A stretch of DNA of 19,372 bases, from contig SHYI01000007.1 in NCBI GenBank assembly GCA_009692905.1, forward strand, positions 1 to 19,372, given 5' to 3'. Position 1 is the stretch's first letter. Every line of letters starts with the position of its first letter. The DNA is from Chloroflexota bacterium. Its GTDB lineage: Bacteria; Chloroflexota; Limnocylindria; Limnocylindrales; Limnocylindraceae. The position numbers and the translations under genes are program-made. Positions 1 to 6,401 of the stretch are shown here, piece after piece. The notes beneath the pieces are model-generated. The model searched no databases and was not told where the DNA came from. It worked only from the letters and a program-made list of their open reading frames with translations.

Positions 1-534
1 AGCGCGATCTTCATCGCCCTCGGCATCAGCGCCGGCTACGTTGGCGGCGCCACCGGACGCCTTCTGCCGATCTTGCAGATTCCCGTGGGCGTTGCTGTGA
101 CGATCGGTGGCCTGCATCTTGCTGGCATCCTGCGCATCCCACAGCTCGACCGCATGCGTGCACCAACGCCGATTCTGCGTGGCGGCTACCTCGGCAGCCT
201 CCTACTGGGCGCCGCCTTCTCCATCGCCTGGACACCCTGCATCGGTGTCGTGCTTGGAGCGATCCTCGGCATTGCGGCCGCTGGGAGCAACCCTGCGGGT
301 GCGGCGCTGTTGCTGGCGCTCTACAGCCTCGGCCTCGCACTCCCCTTCTTGGCCCTCGCAGCCGTAGCTGATCGCAGCCCTGCGGCGCTGCAACGACTCA
401 TGAGCCGGCTCCGTGGCGGTACGCGCGCCGCCGGCATCGTTGGCGGACTTCTCGTTGCGGGCATTGGCGTACTGATTGCGACTGGCGGCCTCACGGTGCT
501 TTCGCGCATCATGCCTGGGCTCCCTGGCCTGTGA
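1..534 (+). CDS. ccdA: CcdA-like cytochrome c biogenesis / thiol:disulfide transport protein, 3' part
   Basis: Partial gene: the open frame enters from the left edge and ends in TGA at 532-534, leaving about 177 residues. The fragment is almost wholly hydrophobic with several membrane segments. It carries the CcdA/DsbD-beta signature AWTPCIGVVLGAIL, with the second redox cysteine just after a proline-flanked turn; the first cysteine would be upstream of the window. CcdA proteins move reducing equivalents from cytoplasmic thioredoxin across the membrane to extracytoplasmic thioredoxin-like proteins. The stop overlaps the GTG start of the TlpA-like gene (GTGA, 531-534), so the pair is translationally coupled and probably works as donor and acceptor. 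The only doubt is whether it is a CcdA for cytochrome c maturation or a general reductant exporter. Confidence 0.88.
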   Translation, partial: SAIFIALGISAGYVGGATGRLLPILQIPVGVAVTIGGLHLAGILRIPQLDRMRAPTPILRGGYLGSLLLGAAFSIAWTPCIGVVLGAILGIAAAGSNPAGAALLLALYSLGLALPFLALAAVADRSPAALQRLMSRLRGGTRAAGIVGGLLVAGIGVLIATGGLTVLSRIMPGLPGL

Positions 535-1118
535 TCGGACCATTTTCGCAACGAAGCATCGGCGCCATCGGAGCGGCGGCTGCCCTACTGGCTCTCCTCC
601 TGCTGCTGTCGCGAACGAATATCCCAACGGGAACCGCAACACCGACCGACCTCTACATCGTGGATCCGAGCGCCACGGGGATCGAGGTTGGTGCCACGTT
701 CACGATCCCTGCCGGGCAACCTGTCGCTGGTGGAGGTGTCTTTGCAGACGAGCAGGCAACGCTCCCCGCCCCACGCCTGGTGATCGTTGACCTCTTTGCC
801 ACCTGGTGCCCTCCCTGCCAGCAGGAGACCCCCGTGCTTCGCTCGCTCGCTGCCACATACCGCGATCGCGGCCTCCAGGTGATCGGCATCTCAGTCGGCG
901 AGCTCTCGTCAACCGTCGCGGCATATGCGGAGCGCTATCAGCTCGGCTACCTACTCCTAGTTGACGTCAACAGTGAACTCTTTCGCGCCGCTGGCGCTGG
1001 TGGCATCCCAACGAAACTGATTCTCGACGCCGATGGTCGTGTCCTACGCGTGATTACGGGGCCGCTAACGCGCGAAGCGGCAGCCGCACTGGTCGAGGAG
1101 CTGCTCCCTACTCGCTAA
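531..1118 (+). CDS. TlpA/ResA-like membrane-anchored thioredoxin
   Basis: 195 residues, GTG start overlapping the upstream stop. Residues about 8-27 form one hydrophobic segment (signal anchor), followed by a linker and a thioredoxin-like domain from about residue 55. The active site is WCPPC (Cys93, Cys96), and the cis-proline loop is GIPTKLILDADG near residues 157-168. The family carries out extracytoplasmic thiol-disulfide exchange, for example reducing apocytochrome c before haem attachment. Pairing with a CcdA partner supports that role; no haem-lyase gene is visible here to confirm it. The gene converges on the metallo-beta-lactamase gene and their 3' ends overlap by 11 bases (1108-1118), with no terminator hairpin between them. 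Confidence 0.88.
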   Translation: MIGPFSQRSIGAIGAAAALLALLLLLSRTNIPTGTATPTDLYIVDPSATGIEVGATFTIPAGQPVAGGGVFADEQATLPAPRLVIVDLFATWCPPCQQETPVLRSLAATYRDRGLQVIGISVGELSSTVAAYAERYQLGYLLLVDVNSELFRAAGAGGIPTKLILDADGRVLRVITGPLTREAAAALVEELLPTR

Positions 1119-1971
1119 CGAAACGGAAGCGATCGCGTTCAGCCACGATGCGACCAGCGGGCGCCTGTACCTCATGACTCATGACGACCAGCCACTCGCC
1201 CGCCGCCGCCTCGGCAAAGATTGAGGCCTTCGCGTCGACGGAGACCCACGCCTCGTCGTCGTATGCCGTCACCCACCGCGGGTTCGCCTGCCAGCGGCGC
1301 ATGAAGAGGTCACCGAGAAAGAGGAGGGTGCGCTCGCGACCGCGCACGATGGTTGCCTGGGAGCCTGGGGTGTGACCGCCGAGTCGACGCAGCGTGATCG
1401 TTGGGGTGAGATCCAGCGTGCCGTCAAACGAGCGCGGTGCAGTAGCGCCGAAGAGGCGCGTGAGGCCGGGGACGTCATACGCCGCACGGGCACGAAGCGA
1501 ACCGCTCGCCACGGCGGCGATCTCACGGTCAGGGGCAACGATCTGGGCGTTGGGAAAGGCGGCGGCGCCGTGCTGGTCAACGAGTCCACCAGCATGATCT
1601 CGATGCAGGTGGCTCGGCACAATGCTGGCGATGCGCTCCACATCAATCCCCGCGCCGGCCAGCGCTTCGCGGGCGGAGCGCGAATCCGTATCTGCGTCGT
1701 TGACCTGCGTGCCGGCTGGCACCGCACCAGTCTCTAAAAGCACCGCACCGCTGGCATCACTGATGTGCAAGATGTTGAGTGCCTGCAAGAGGCGGGATCG
1801 TGCATCGAGTTCGTCCGCAACCATCGGCGCCCAGGTCTCCTGGGGTACTGGACCGAAGATCGCCCCTGCATCGCTCCAGAAGGTTCCGATGCGAAGCAGG
1901 TCAACCGTGATCCCCCCGAGATCGATGCTGCGACGTTCAGTCACGAGGCTTGGCGACCCTCGCTCCGTCAT
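1108..1971 (-). CDS. Metallo-beta-lactamase-fold hydrolase
   Basis: About 287 residues from the ATG at 1971. The zinc-binding signature HLHRDH (within PSHLHRDHAGG) is intact. A later GGHTPGSQ supplies the third metal histidine, LFLGDLF the bridging aspartate, and a late MSHEVQ may supply the last histidine. The layout resembles lactonase-like members of the superfamily such as quorum-quenching AHL lactonases, but the substrate cannot be read from sequence. The start is uncertain: ATG 1971 overlaps the end of dcd by 35 bases, while GTG 1944 (8-base overlap) and ATG 1989 are also in frame, and none has a strong Shine-Dalgarno. It is the last gene of the nrdR-dcd group, so it is probably co-transcribed, although no metabolic link is evident. 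Confidence 0.82.
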   Translation of the reverse strand: MTERGSPSLVTERRSIDLGGITVDLLRIGTFWSDAGAIFGPVPQETWAPMVADELDARSRLLQALNILHISDASGAVLLETGAVPAGTQVNDADTDSRSAREALAGAGIDVERIASIVPSHLHRDHAGGLVDQHGAAAFPNAQIVAPDREIAAVASGSLRARAAYDVPGLTRLFGATAPRSFDGTLDLTPTITLRRLGGHTPGSQATIVRGRERTLLFLGDLFMRRWQANPRWVTAYDDEAWVSVDAKASIFAEAAAGEWLVVMSHEVQAPAGRIVAERDRFRFVSE

Positions 1972-2551
1972 GCGCCTGCTGTTCAGCATCAAATCCAACG
2001 TGCGCTGCGGACGCCGTTGGCTCCGTTTGGCCCTGATACCGGCTGCGTAACTCACTGCTCCCATACGGCCGTTCGACCTCGGACGACATGCGGTGGAACG
2101 AGATCTGGCCAATGCGCATCCCCGGGTAGAGCGCGATTGGCAGACGGGCAACGTTGCCGAGCTCTAGCGTCAGGTTCCCCACCCAGCCTGGGTCAACGTA
2201 ACCAGCGGTGGAGTGGATCAACAGCCCGAGCCGTCCGAGTGATGACTTCCCATCAAGGCGTCCGAGCAGCGAGTTCCCCAATGAAATCTTCTCGCGGGTT
2301 TGACCGAGCACAAACTCTCCAGGGTGCAGCATGAACTGTTCGCCATCAGCAACGCGCTCAATCTCGGTGAGCTCTGGCTGCTCTACGCGCGGATCAATGA
2401 AGCCGTACCGGTTATTACGAAAGACGCGGAACGTGCCGTCGAGGTGGAGGTCGACCGAGGCCGGCTGCACATCCACTGCGTCAAATGGTGTAATCGCGAT
2501 CTCGCCCGCTGCGATCGCGGTCAGGATGTCGCGGTCAGAGAGGACGCTCAT
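1937..2551 (-). CDS. dcd: dCTP deaminase, possibly the dUMP-forming bifunctional type
   Basis: 204 residues; deaminates dCTP on the route to dTTP. The conserved core is plain: GKSSLGRLGLLIHSTAGYVD (residues 101-120) followed by LTLELGN with the catalytic glutamate Glu130, then PYGSS and the C-terminal RYQGQ (171-175) that closes over the nucleotide. The FRVF...Y...IDP block and HPGEFVLG look closest to the mycobacterial enzyme as I remember it. That enzyme both deaminates and hydrolyses to dUMP, so bifunctionality is a reasonable inference. The start ATG overlaps the nrdR stop (ATGA, 2548-2551). Placing it directly behind the ribonucleotide reductase repressor ties it to dNTP pool control. 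The last 25 or so residues are an extension that runs into the next gene. Confidence 0.93.
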   Translation of the reverse strand: MSVLSDRDILTAIAAGEIAITPFDAVDVQPASVDLHLDGTFRVFRNNRYGFIDPRVEQPELTEIERVADGEQFMLHPGEFVLGQTREKISLGNSLLGRLDGKSSLGRLGLLIHSTAGYVDPGWVGNLTLELGNVARLPIALYPGMRIGQISFHRMSSEVERPYGSSELRSRYQGQTEPTASAAHVGFDAEQQAHDGARVAKPRD

Positions 2552-3051
2552 GCCTCGGCCTCCACGGCGCGAACTCGACGCTTCCCCTTCCCTGCGCCCT
2601 TCTCGGTGAGCAGCTCGTCTACTTCCCGCTTGAGCGTTTCGAGGTCTTCAAATGACTGGTAGACGCTCGCAAAGCGGATGTAGGCGATCTGATCGATCTC
2701 GCGAAGCGCCGCCATCGTCAACGCACCAATGCGCGCAGAGGAGAGCTCTGTTGCGCCGCTCGCTCGAATCTGTGCCTCAATCGCCTCAACGGCACGCTCG
2801 GGGGCATCGACTGGCACCGGGCGACGAGTGAGCGCGCGGCGCAGCCCTTCGAGGAGCTTCTGGGAGTCGTACTCCTGACGTTCGCCCGAGCGCTTGATGA
2901 CGTAGAGCTTGGCAAGTTCGGCGCGCTCGTAGGTGGTGACGCGTGTGCCACAGATGCGACAGGCGCGACGGCGGCGAATGACGGAGCCGTCATCAAGGTC
3001 GCGCGAATCAACGACGCGCGTATCCGGCTCCTTACACGATGGGCAACGCAC
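2548..3051 (-). CDS. nrdR: Transcriptional repressor NrdR
   Basis: 167 residues with a GTG start; the Shine-Dalgarno AGGAGGAG (3057-3064) lies 5 bases upstream, which fixes the start. The N-terminal zinc ribbon is CPSC (Cys3, Cys6) and CRIC (Cys31, Cys34), with the typical VVDSR and RRRRACRICGTRVTTYER stretch. An ATP-cone domain follows (about 46-136: VIKRSGERQEYD to FASVYQSFEDLE). NrdR senses ATP/dATP through the cone and represses ribonucleotide reductase genes by binding NrdR boxes. The C-terminal tail KGAGKGKRRVRAVEAEA is short and basic-rich. It is followed by dcd with a 4-base overlap. A candidate NrdR box sits 70-85 bases upstream of the start, suggesting autoregulation. Confidence 0.97.
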   Translation of the reverse strand: MRCPSCKEPDTRVVDSRDLDDGSVIRRRRACRICGTRVTTYERAELAKLYVIKRSGERQEYDSQKLLEGLRRALTRRPVPVDAPERAVEAIEAQIRASGATELSSARIGALTMAALREIDQIAYIRFASVYQSFEDLETLKREVDELLTEKGAGKGKRRVRAVEAEA

Positions 3052-3056
3052 CCTCG

Positions 3057-3064
3057 CTCCTCCT
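3057..3064 (-). promoter_or_regulatory. Shine-Dalgarno of nrdR
   Basis: The minus strand reads AGGAGGAG five bases before the GTG at 3051. It is the strongest ribosome-binding site on the left half of the window and decides the non-ATG start of nrdR. Confidence 0.8.
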
Positions 3065-3071
3065 CACCTTC

Positions 3072-3105
3072 GCGCAGCTATGCGCGGAACCACCGCAGGT
3101 TGCGG
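3072..3105 (-). other. Two small inverted repeats in the nrdR leader
   Basis: GCGCA-GCTA-TGCGC (3072-3085) and CCGCA-GGT-TGCGG (3093-3105) are two perfect short hairpins lying between the putative NrdR box and the nrdR ribosome-binding site. They may simply structure the leader RNA. No U-tract follows, so they are not intrinsic terminators. Confidence 0.35.
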
Positions 3106-3120
3106 TCTCGGGGAGAGTCT

Positions 3121-3136
3121 ACACACGATCTTGTGT
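3121..3136. promoter_or_regulatory. Candidate NrdR box
   Basis: The 16-mer ACACACGATCTTGTGT matches the published NrdR-box consensus acaCwAtATaTwGtgt at 13 of 16 positions, including the full ACAC...GTGT ends and the central AT. It lies in the only intergenic gap upstream of nrdR (3052-3156), which supports autoregulation of nrdR-dcd. NrdR sites usually come as a tandem pair; I see only one here, which lowers the confidence. Confidence 0.55.
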
Positions 3137-3156
3137 GCGAAGCCGCGTGGCGGGGG

Positions 3157-3639
3157 CTAGGAGCGGTCGCGCTCTCCGATCGCGTCACTGGCGTGCTCAA
3201 GCACGGGAAGCAGGATGGCCAGCCCGTCGCGCACCGCACCACTCCCGCCGGGGAGGTTCACGATCAGCGTTCCCTTAGCCACGCCCGCGAGGCCGCGCGA
3301 GAGGATCGCCGCAGGCGTCTGGGAGCGCCCCAACATACGAATGGCGTCAGGGATCCCTGGGATCAGCCGCTCCAAGAGCGGCGCGGTCGCGTCTGGGGTG
3401 ACATCGCGCGAGCTCAGCCCGGTTCCACCAGCGGTCAAGATGACGTCGACGGTGCCGATGTACTGCTCGAGCGCTGCGCGAATGGCATCGAGTTCGTCAG
3501 GAGCCTGTGCACGCTGCACCTCCCAGCCGTGGGCAACCAGGGCCGCTGCAGCGAGCGTGCCCGCCTTATCTTCTCGTTCGCCAGCATGGATCGAGTCGCT
3601 GACCGTGAGCACCAGAATCGATCGCGGCGTATCACTCAT
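3157..3639 (-). CDS. MoaB/MogA-family molybdopterin protein
   Basis: 160 residues. The molybdopterin-binding core is TAGGTGLSSRDVTPDAT (about residues 69-85), preceded by ILVLTVSDS near the N-terminus, which is the standard opening of the family. The late motif that is usually NLPGSPxAV reads NLPGGSGAV here. MogA adenylylates molybdopterin and MoaB is a close homologue of less certain role; sequence alone does not separate them. It begins 15 bases after the stop of the carotenoid fusion gene and has no clear Shine-Dalgarno, so it probably depends on translation of the upstream gene. No other molybdenum cofactor gene is present in the window, so its place at the end of a carotenoid operon is odd and may only reflect chromosome compaction. 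Confidence 0.88.
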   Translation of the reverse strand: MSDTPRSILVLTVSDSIHAGEREDKAGTLAAAALVAHGWEVQRAQAPDELDAIRAALEQYIGTVDVILTAGGTGLSSRDVTPDATAPLLERLIPGIPDAIRMLGRSQTPAAILSRGLAGVAKGTLIVNLPGGSGAVRDGLAILLPVLEHASDAIGERDRS

Positions 3640-3654
3640 CTGCGCATACTACTG

Positions 3655-5208
3655 CTACGCGACGCCAACGAGGCTGCGAATGATCAGCATCGCGGCCCCA
3701 GCACCGAGGAAGAGGTTCAGCAACATGAATCGGCGCCAAGCGGCACGCGCCGCCTGATGCGTTGGGCGACCTGCGATCAGCGGGAGAAGTGAGAGGATGC
3801 TCGCCAGCGGCAGGAGTGCCGCAATCCGCTGTAGCGGCTCACCTTGCATGAAGAGCAGCAGCCCCGCGACGGCGTAGAGCGCGATGGCGAACCAGCCTCC
3901 GCCACGAACGCCAAGAAGCGTTCCGACCGTCGCAATCCGGCTCCGTCGATCCGCATCGACATCCTGCAGCGCTCCCACTACATGGCTCCCCATGTTCCAG
4001 AAGAAGAAGGCCGCCAGCGGCGCAACCCAGGACTGCTGAAACGCATCGCCGAGTGCGAGACCGGCAACTGCAGGGATCACAAAGTGTGTAGCGGAGATGA
4101 CCGCATCCAAGATGGGCACGGCACGAGCGCGCACAAACCATGGTGCGCTGTACGCCGTAGCGAACGCGATGCCGAGTAGGCACCAGATTGGAACGGTAGC
4201 GGCACCAGTCAGCACGAAGAGCGCGGCGGCTCCAGCTGCGAACAGGAGGAGGCGTCGCAGCGTTGGCAAATCGCCGTTCTGCAGGAGCGCACCCTCAGCG
4301 CCACCCTTGCGCGGGTTCTTTTGATCCGTTGCTAGGTCGTAGAGATCGTTGATGCCATAGAGATAGAGGTTGTAGGCGACGCCCCACCAGATCACCAGCG
4401 GCAGGAACCATGCACCAACCGCCTCCCCCGCCCCAGCGGCGAGCGCACCGCCGGCGAACGGGAGTGCGGTGTTGATCCACGACACCGGACGTGAGGCCAA
4501 GAGGAGTCGCCACCAGCGGCCCTTCGCCGCACGCGCTGATGCTGTGAGCTGCACAGCGAAGAGCACAAACGCTGCGGCGTAGAGAAGATCCTCGACCGGG
4601 GCATAACCCACCATCACCCCCGATCGCGGTGCGCTGGCATAATCAAAGAGACCTACCGCGCACATGATGTTGTCAAAGAGCACCGTCAGCCCCAGAAAGA
4701 TCGCCACGCTCCAACGACTGGCTCGGCTGCGCGCGAGGAGTGGCGCGGTCAGAAGTAGTGCTCCTGCGGCGAGCCCTGCGGTCGCCGCGGTGTACTCGCC
4801 GCCAACGCTGGCGAGGAACGCTCCCCCTGATACAGCGACCCCAAGCAGGATTGCAGCTCCGATTCTTCGCGCTGAGAGCGCTCCCTCTCGTCTCCCTCCG
4901 CGGGCCGCAGCGGCGCTCATGAGCACGACGACAAGTGCTGCAAGCGCCGCAAGGAGCGCGACCTCTTCAATGGGTAGCCCTGCATCAAGAGCGCCCCGCC
5001 CAGGAAGCATCAGGAGCGTCGATGAGAGCGGCGTCGCAAACCAACCGCGCCAAATGCCCGCAGCATCGACGAGCAGAAACGCCACGGTGGTCATCACCGT
5101 CACCGGAAGCAGAACGTGGCGTGAAACTGGCAGGGAGAAGCGTTTGACCAGGCCGTGCACGCCAATCACCGAGAGTCCGATGCAGGCGAGGTAGAGGGCG
5201 CCAATCAT
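3655..5208 (-). CDS. Fused carotenoid enzyme: two lycopene-cyclase halves plus lycopene-elongase-type UbiA prenyltransferase
   Basis: 517 residues from ATG 5208, which overlaps the DUF1461 stop as ATGA (5205-5208); a longer in-frame ATG at 5343 would run 138 bases into that gene and adds a non-homologous leader. Residues 1-100 form the first heterodimeric-type cyclase half, with PIEE (79-82). Residues 115-222 form the second half, with FDNIMCAVGLFDY (178-190) and PVED (204-207); these acidic motifs are the hallmark of CrtYc/Yd, CrtYe/Yf and CarR cyclases. Residues about 237-517 are a UbiA prenyltransferase with both Asp-rich motifs, NDLYDLATDQKNPRKGG (287-303) and DVDADRRSR (416-424). The first resembles CrtEb lycopene elongase. 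The order Ye-Yf-Eb matches the separate corynebacterial genes. Predicted role: adding C5 units to lycopene and cyclising the ends, or making beta-carotene. All parts are membrane-embedded. Confidence 0.88.
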   Translation of the reverse strand: MIGALYLACIGLSVIGVHGLVKRFSLPVSRHVLLPVTVMTTVAFLLVDAAGIWRGWFATPLSSTLLMLPGRGALDAGLPIEEVALLAALAALVVVLMSAAAARGGRREGALSARRIGAAILLGVAVSGGAFLASVGGEYTAATAGLAAGALLLTAPLLARSRASRWSVAIFLGLTVLFDNIMCAVGLFDYASAPRSGVMVGYAPVEDLLYAAAFVLFAVQLTASARAAKGRWWRLLLASRPVSWINTALPFAGGALAAGAGEAVGAWFLPLVIWWGVAYNLYLYGINDLYDLATDQKNPRKGGAEGALLQNGDLPTLRRLLLFAAGAAALFVLTGAATVPIWCLLGIAFATAYSAPWFVRARAVPILDAVISATHFVIPAVAGLALGDAFQQSWVAPLAAFFFWNMGSHVVGALQDVDADRRSRIATVGTLLGVRGGGWFAIALYAVAGLLLFMQGEPLQRIAALLPLASILSLLPLIAGRPTHQAARAAWRRFMLLNLFLGAGAAMLIIRSLVGVA

Positions 5209-5834
5209 CGCGATCGCGCTGTCATGCGATACGAAACGAATGAACCCAACGCGAGCACCAGGCAGAAGAGCATCGCCGCCAGAACCCAGAAGTCCTGCGG
5301 GTACAACTGCACGAGCCGATCTGTGGCGGGATTGAAGGTCCACGTGCCCGCGGCAAAGAAGAGCCCGTGAAAGAAGGCGAACGTGGCATCGAAGGCTAGC
5401 GTGAAGGCGGCAGCGGCCAGAAGTGCCCCACCAACGATGAGCGCCGCCCCGTCGCGAATGGCCACGCGCAACCAGGCGCGGCGGCGCAGCCGGGCAGCGG
5501 TCAAGACGAGGAGTCCGCCAAGCCCAGCAACCAGGACGGTCCGGAGGAGCGCACCAACATCGGCAAGATGGGAGCGCTCTCCCGCAGAGAGGAGTGGTTT
5601 GTCGCCAAGCGGGGCATCAAAGGCCCCGCCCGTGAGGAGATCCCCCACCAGGGCGTCCGAGAGGGCCTCCGCCACCCTCGGCTCCACCCCAAGCACCGTG
5701 TGGGCATCACTCACCGACAAGAGAAGGTGAATGACTGGCGGGGTAAGGAAGATCGCGGTCGTTGCGCCAATGGCCAGAGCCGCAGCGGCGAGGGCGAGGA
5801 GCGCCCGCCGCAAGAGGCGGCGGAGGGGCTTCAC
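5205..5834 (-). CDS. DUF1461 (TIGR01906-like) integral membrane protein
   Basis: 209 residues from GTG 5834, which overlaps the upstream stop as GTGA (5831-5834); a GTG at 5867 would also be open but overlaps more. There is an N-terminal arginine-rich patch then a membrane segment (about 11-38), a soluble extracytoplasmic-looking loop (about 45-92), and further segments near 96-116, 128-160 and 184-203. The family signature is clear: FFHGLFF (154-160) followed by GTWTFNPATDRLVQLYPQDF (163-182). The molecular function of DUF1461 is not known to me. Its coupling to the carotenoid fusion enzyme on one side and a DUF4332 gene on the other suggests that it works with a membrane carotenoid or the rhodopsin, but that is inference from context only. 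Confidence 0.82.
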   Translation of the reverse strand: MKPLRRLLRRALLALAAAALAIGATTAIFLTPPVIHLLLSVSDAHTVLGVEPRVAEALSDALVGDLLTGGAFDAPLGDKPLLSAGERSHLADVGALLRTVLVAGLGGLLVLTAARLRRRAWLRVAIRDGAALIVGGALLAAAAFTLAFDATFAFFHGLFFAAGTWTFNPATDRLVQLYPQDFWVLAAMLFCLVLALGSFVSYRMTARSR

Positions 5835-6220
5835 GCGTCGGCGAGGACCTGCCCCTGCTCCCACCACGAGCGGAGGGAGAGCGGGTCAGGGAGTGGCAGG
5901 CCAAACGTCTCCGCAGTCGTCATCACGACAGCCTGGAACTGCTCCCACGGGGCAGCGGCAAGGGTTTCGACGCCGCCATAGCCCGCCTGGGCCAGGAGTT
6001 CGTGCTCAGCCGGCCCAAAGAAGGCGAGATTGAGCAGGAGCGCCTCATCGCGCCACTCGGCTACGTCGGCGGTCGAGGCGTCGGTCTGGTCCGCCAGGGT
6101 TTGGCGGCGGGTGGGGGTCTCGGTGCGCTCCAGGAGCAGGCCGGTGGTGAAGATCCCGTGGGCTTCCAGGCGCGCCAGGTGGACCGGCTCGATGCGCGTG
6201 AGCTCTGAAATTGCTGGCAT
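5831..6220 (-). CDS. DUF4332 helix-hairpin-helix protein
   Basis: 129 residues from ATG 6220, chosen because AAGGGGGAG sits just upstream; a TTG at 6235 is also in frame but would swallow that site. The sequence looks like tandem helix-hairpin-helix units: ISELTRIEPVHLARLEAHGI (4-23), then a second unit around residues 45-97, with an ALLLNLAFFGPAEHELLAQA helix (60-79) and YGGVETLAA. This fits the DUF4332 family, soluble proteins predicted to bind nucleic acid or other partners and often found beside unrelated genes. It is the first gene of the operon facing the rhodopsin across a 181-base divergent promoter region, so it could be a regulator or accessory factor. There is no catalytic motif that I recognise. 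Confidence 0.72.
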   Translation of the reverse strand: MPAISELTRIEPVHLARLEAHGIFTTGLLLERTETPTRRQTLADQTDASTADVAEWRDEALLLNLAFFGPAEHELLAQAGYGGVETLAAAPWEQFQAVVMTTAETFGLPLPDPLSLRSWWEQGQVLADA

Positions 6221-6281
6221 GGCTCCCCCTTTCAATCCCCTGAAGCCTAGCGCCTCCCGCGGAGCTGCGGGGCGACCCTTT

Positions 6282-6301
6282 TGTTACAAAAAGATGTAAC
6301 A
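6282..6301. promoter_or_regulatory. Perfect 20-bp palindrome TGTTACA-N6-TGTAACA
   Basis: Two 7-base arms, exactly reverse complementary, separated by AAAAGA. It lies in the AT-rich island between the carotenoid operon and the rhodopsin gene. Size and symmetry fit an operator for a dimeric regulator (CRP/FNR, MerR/LitR or GntR-like geometry are all possible). The regulator is not identifiable from the window. Confidence 0.5.
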
Positions 6302-6350
6302 GTTGCGAAATATTGCGGTATCGCAACATCACTCTCAAAATTTGCGATAC
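6302..6350. promoter_or_regulatory. Cluster of TTGCGA half-sites and inverted repeats in the divergent promoter
   Basis: Four copies of the core TTGCG/CGCAA occur in 49 bases. GTTGCGA (6302-6308) pairs with TCGCAAC (6321-6327). TTGCG-GTAT-CGCAA is a compact palindrome (6313-6326). GTATCGCAA (6318-6326) and TTGCGATAC (6342-6350) form a perfect 9-bp inverted repeat 15 bases apart. The arrangement resembles a multi-site operator. On the minus strand TTGCGA is also a passable -35 for the DUF4332 operon, but I cannot assign -10 boxes with confidence. Confidence 0.45.
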
Positions 6351-6385
6351 TTACCCACAGCGATCCAAAGAGGTCGCAGAAGCAT

Positions 6386-6395
6386 AAAGGGAGGT
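6386..6395 (+). promoter_or_regulatory. Strong Shine-Dalgarno of the rhodopsin gene
   Basis: AAAGGGAGGT lies six bases before the ATG at 6402 and selects this start over earlier in-frame codons, such as the one at 6303, that have no ribosome-binding site and no homology. Confidence 0.8.
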
Positions 6396-6401
6396 CCATT
6401 G

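Noticed and set aside
3100..3792. 230-residue open frame on the plus strand
   Set aside because: It lies opposite moaB and the end of the carotenoid fusion, both supported by clear motifs; its own translation shows no domain.
5205..5343. Longer N-terminus of the carotenoid fusion starting at ATG 5343
   Set aside because: It would overlap the DUF1461 gene by 138 bases with charged, non-membrane sequence; ATG 5208 gives a standard ATGA overlap and starts directly with a membrane helix.
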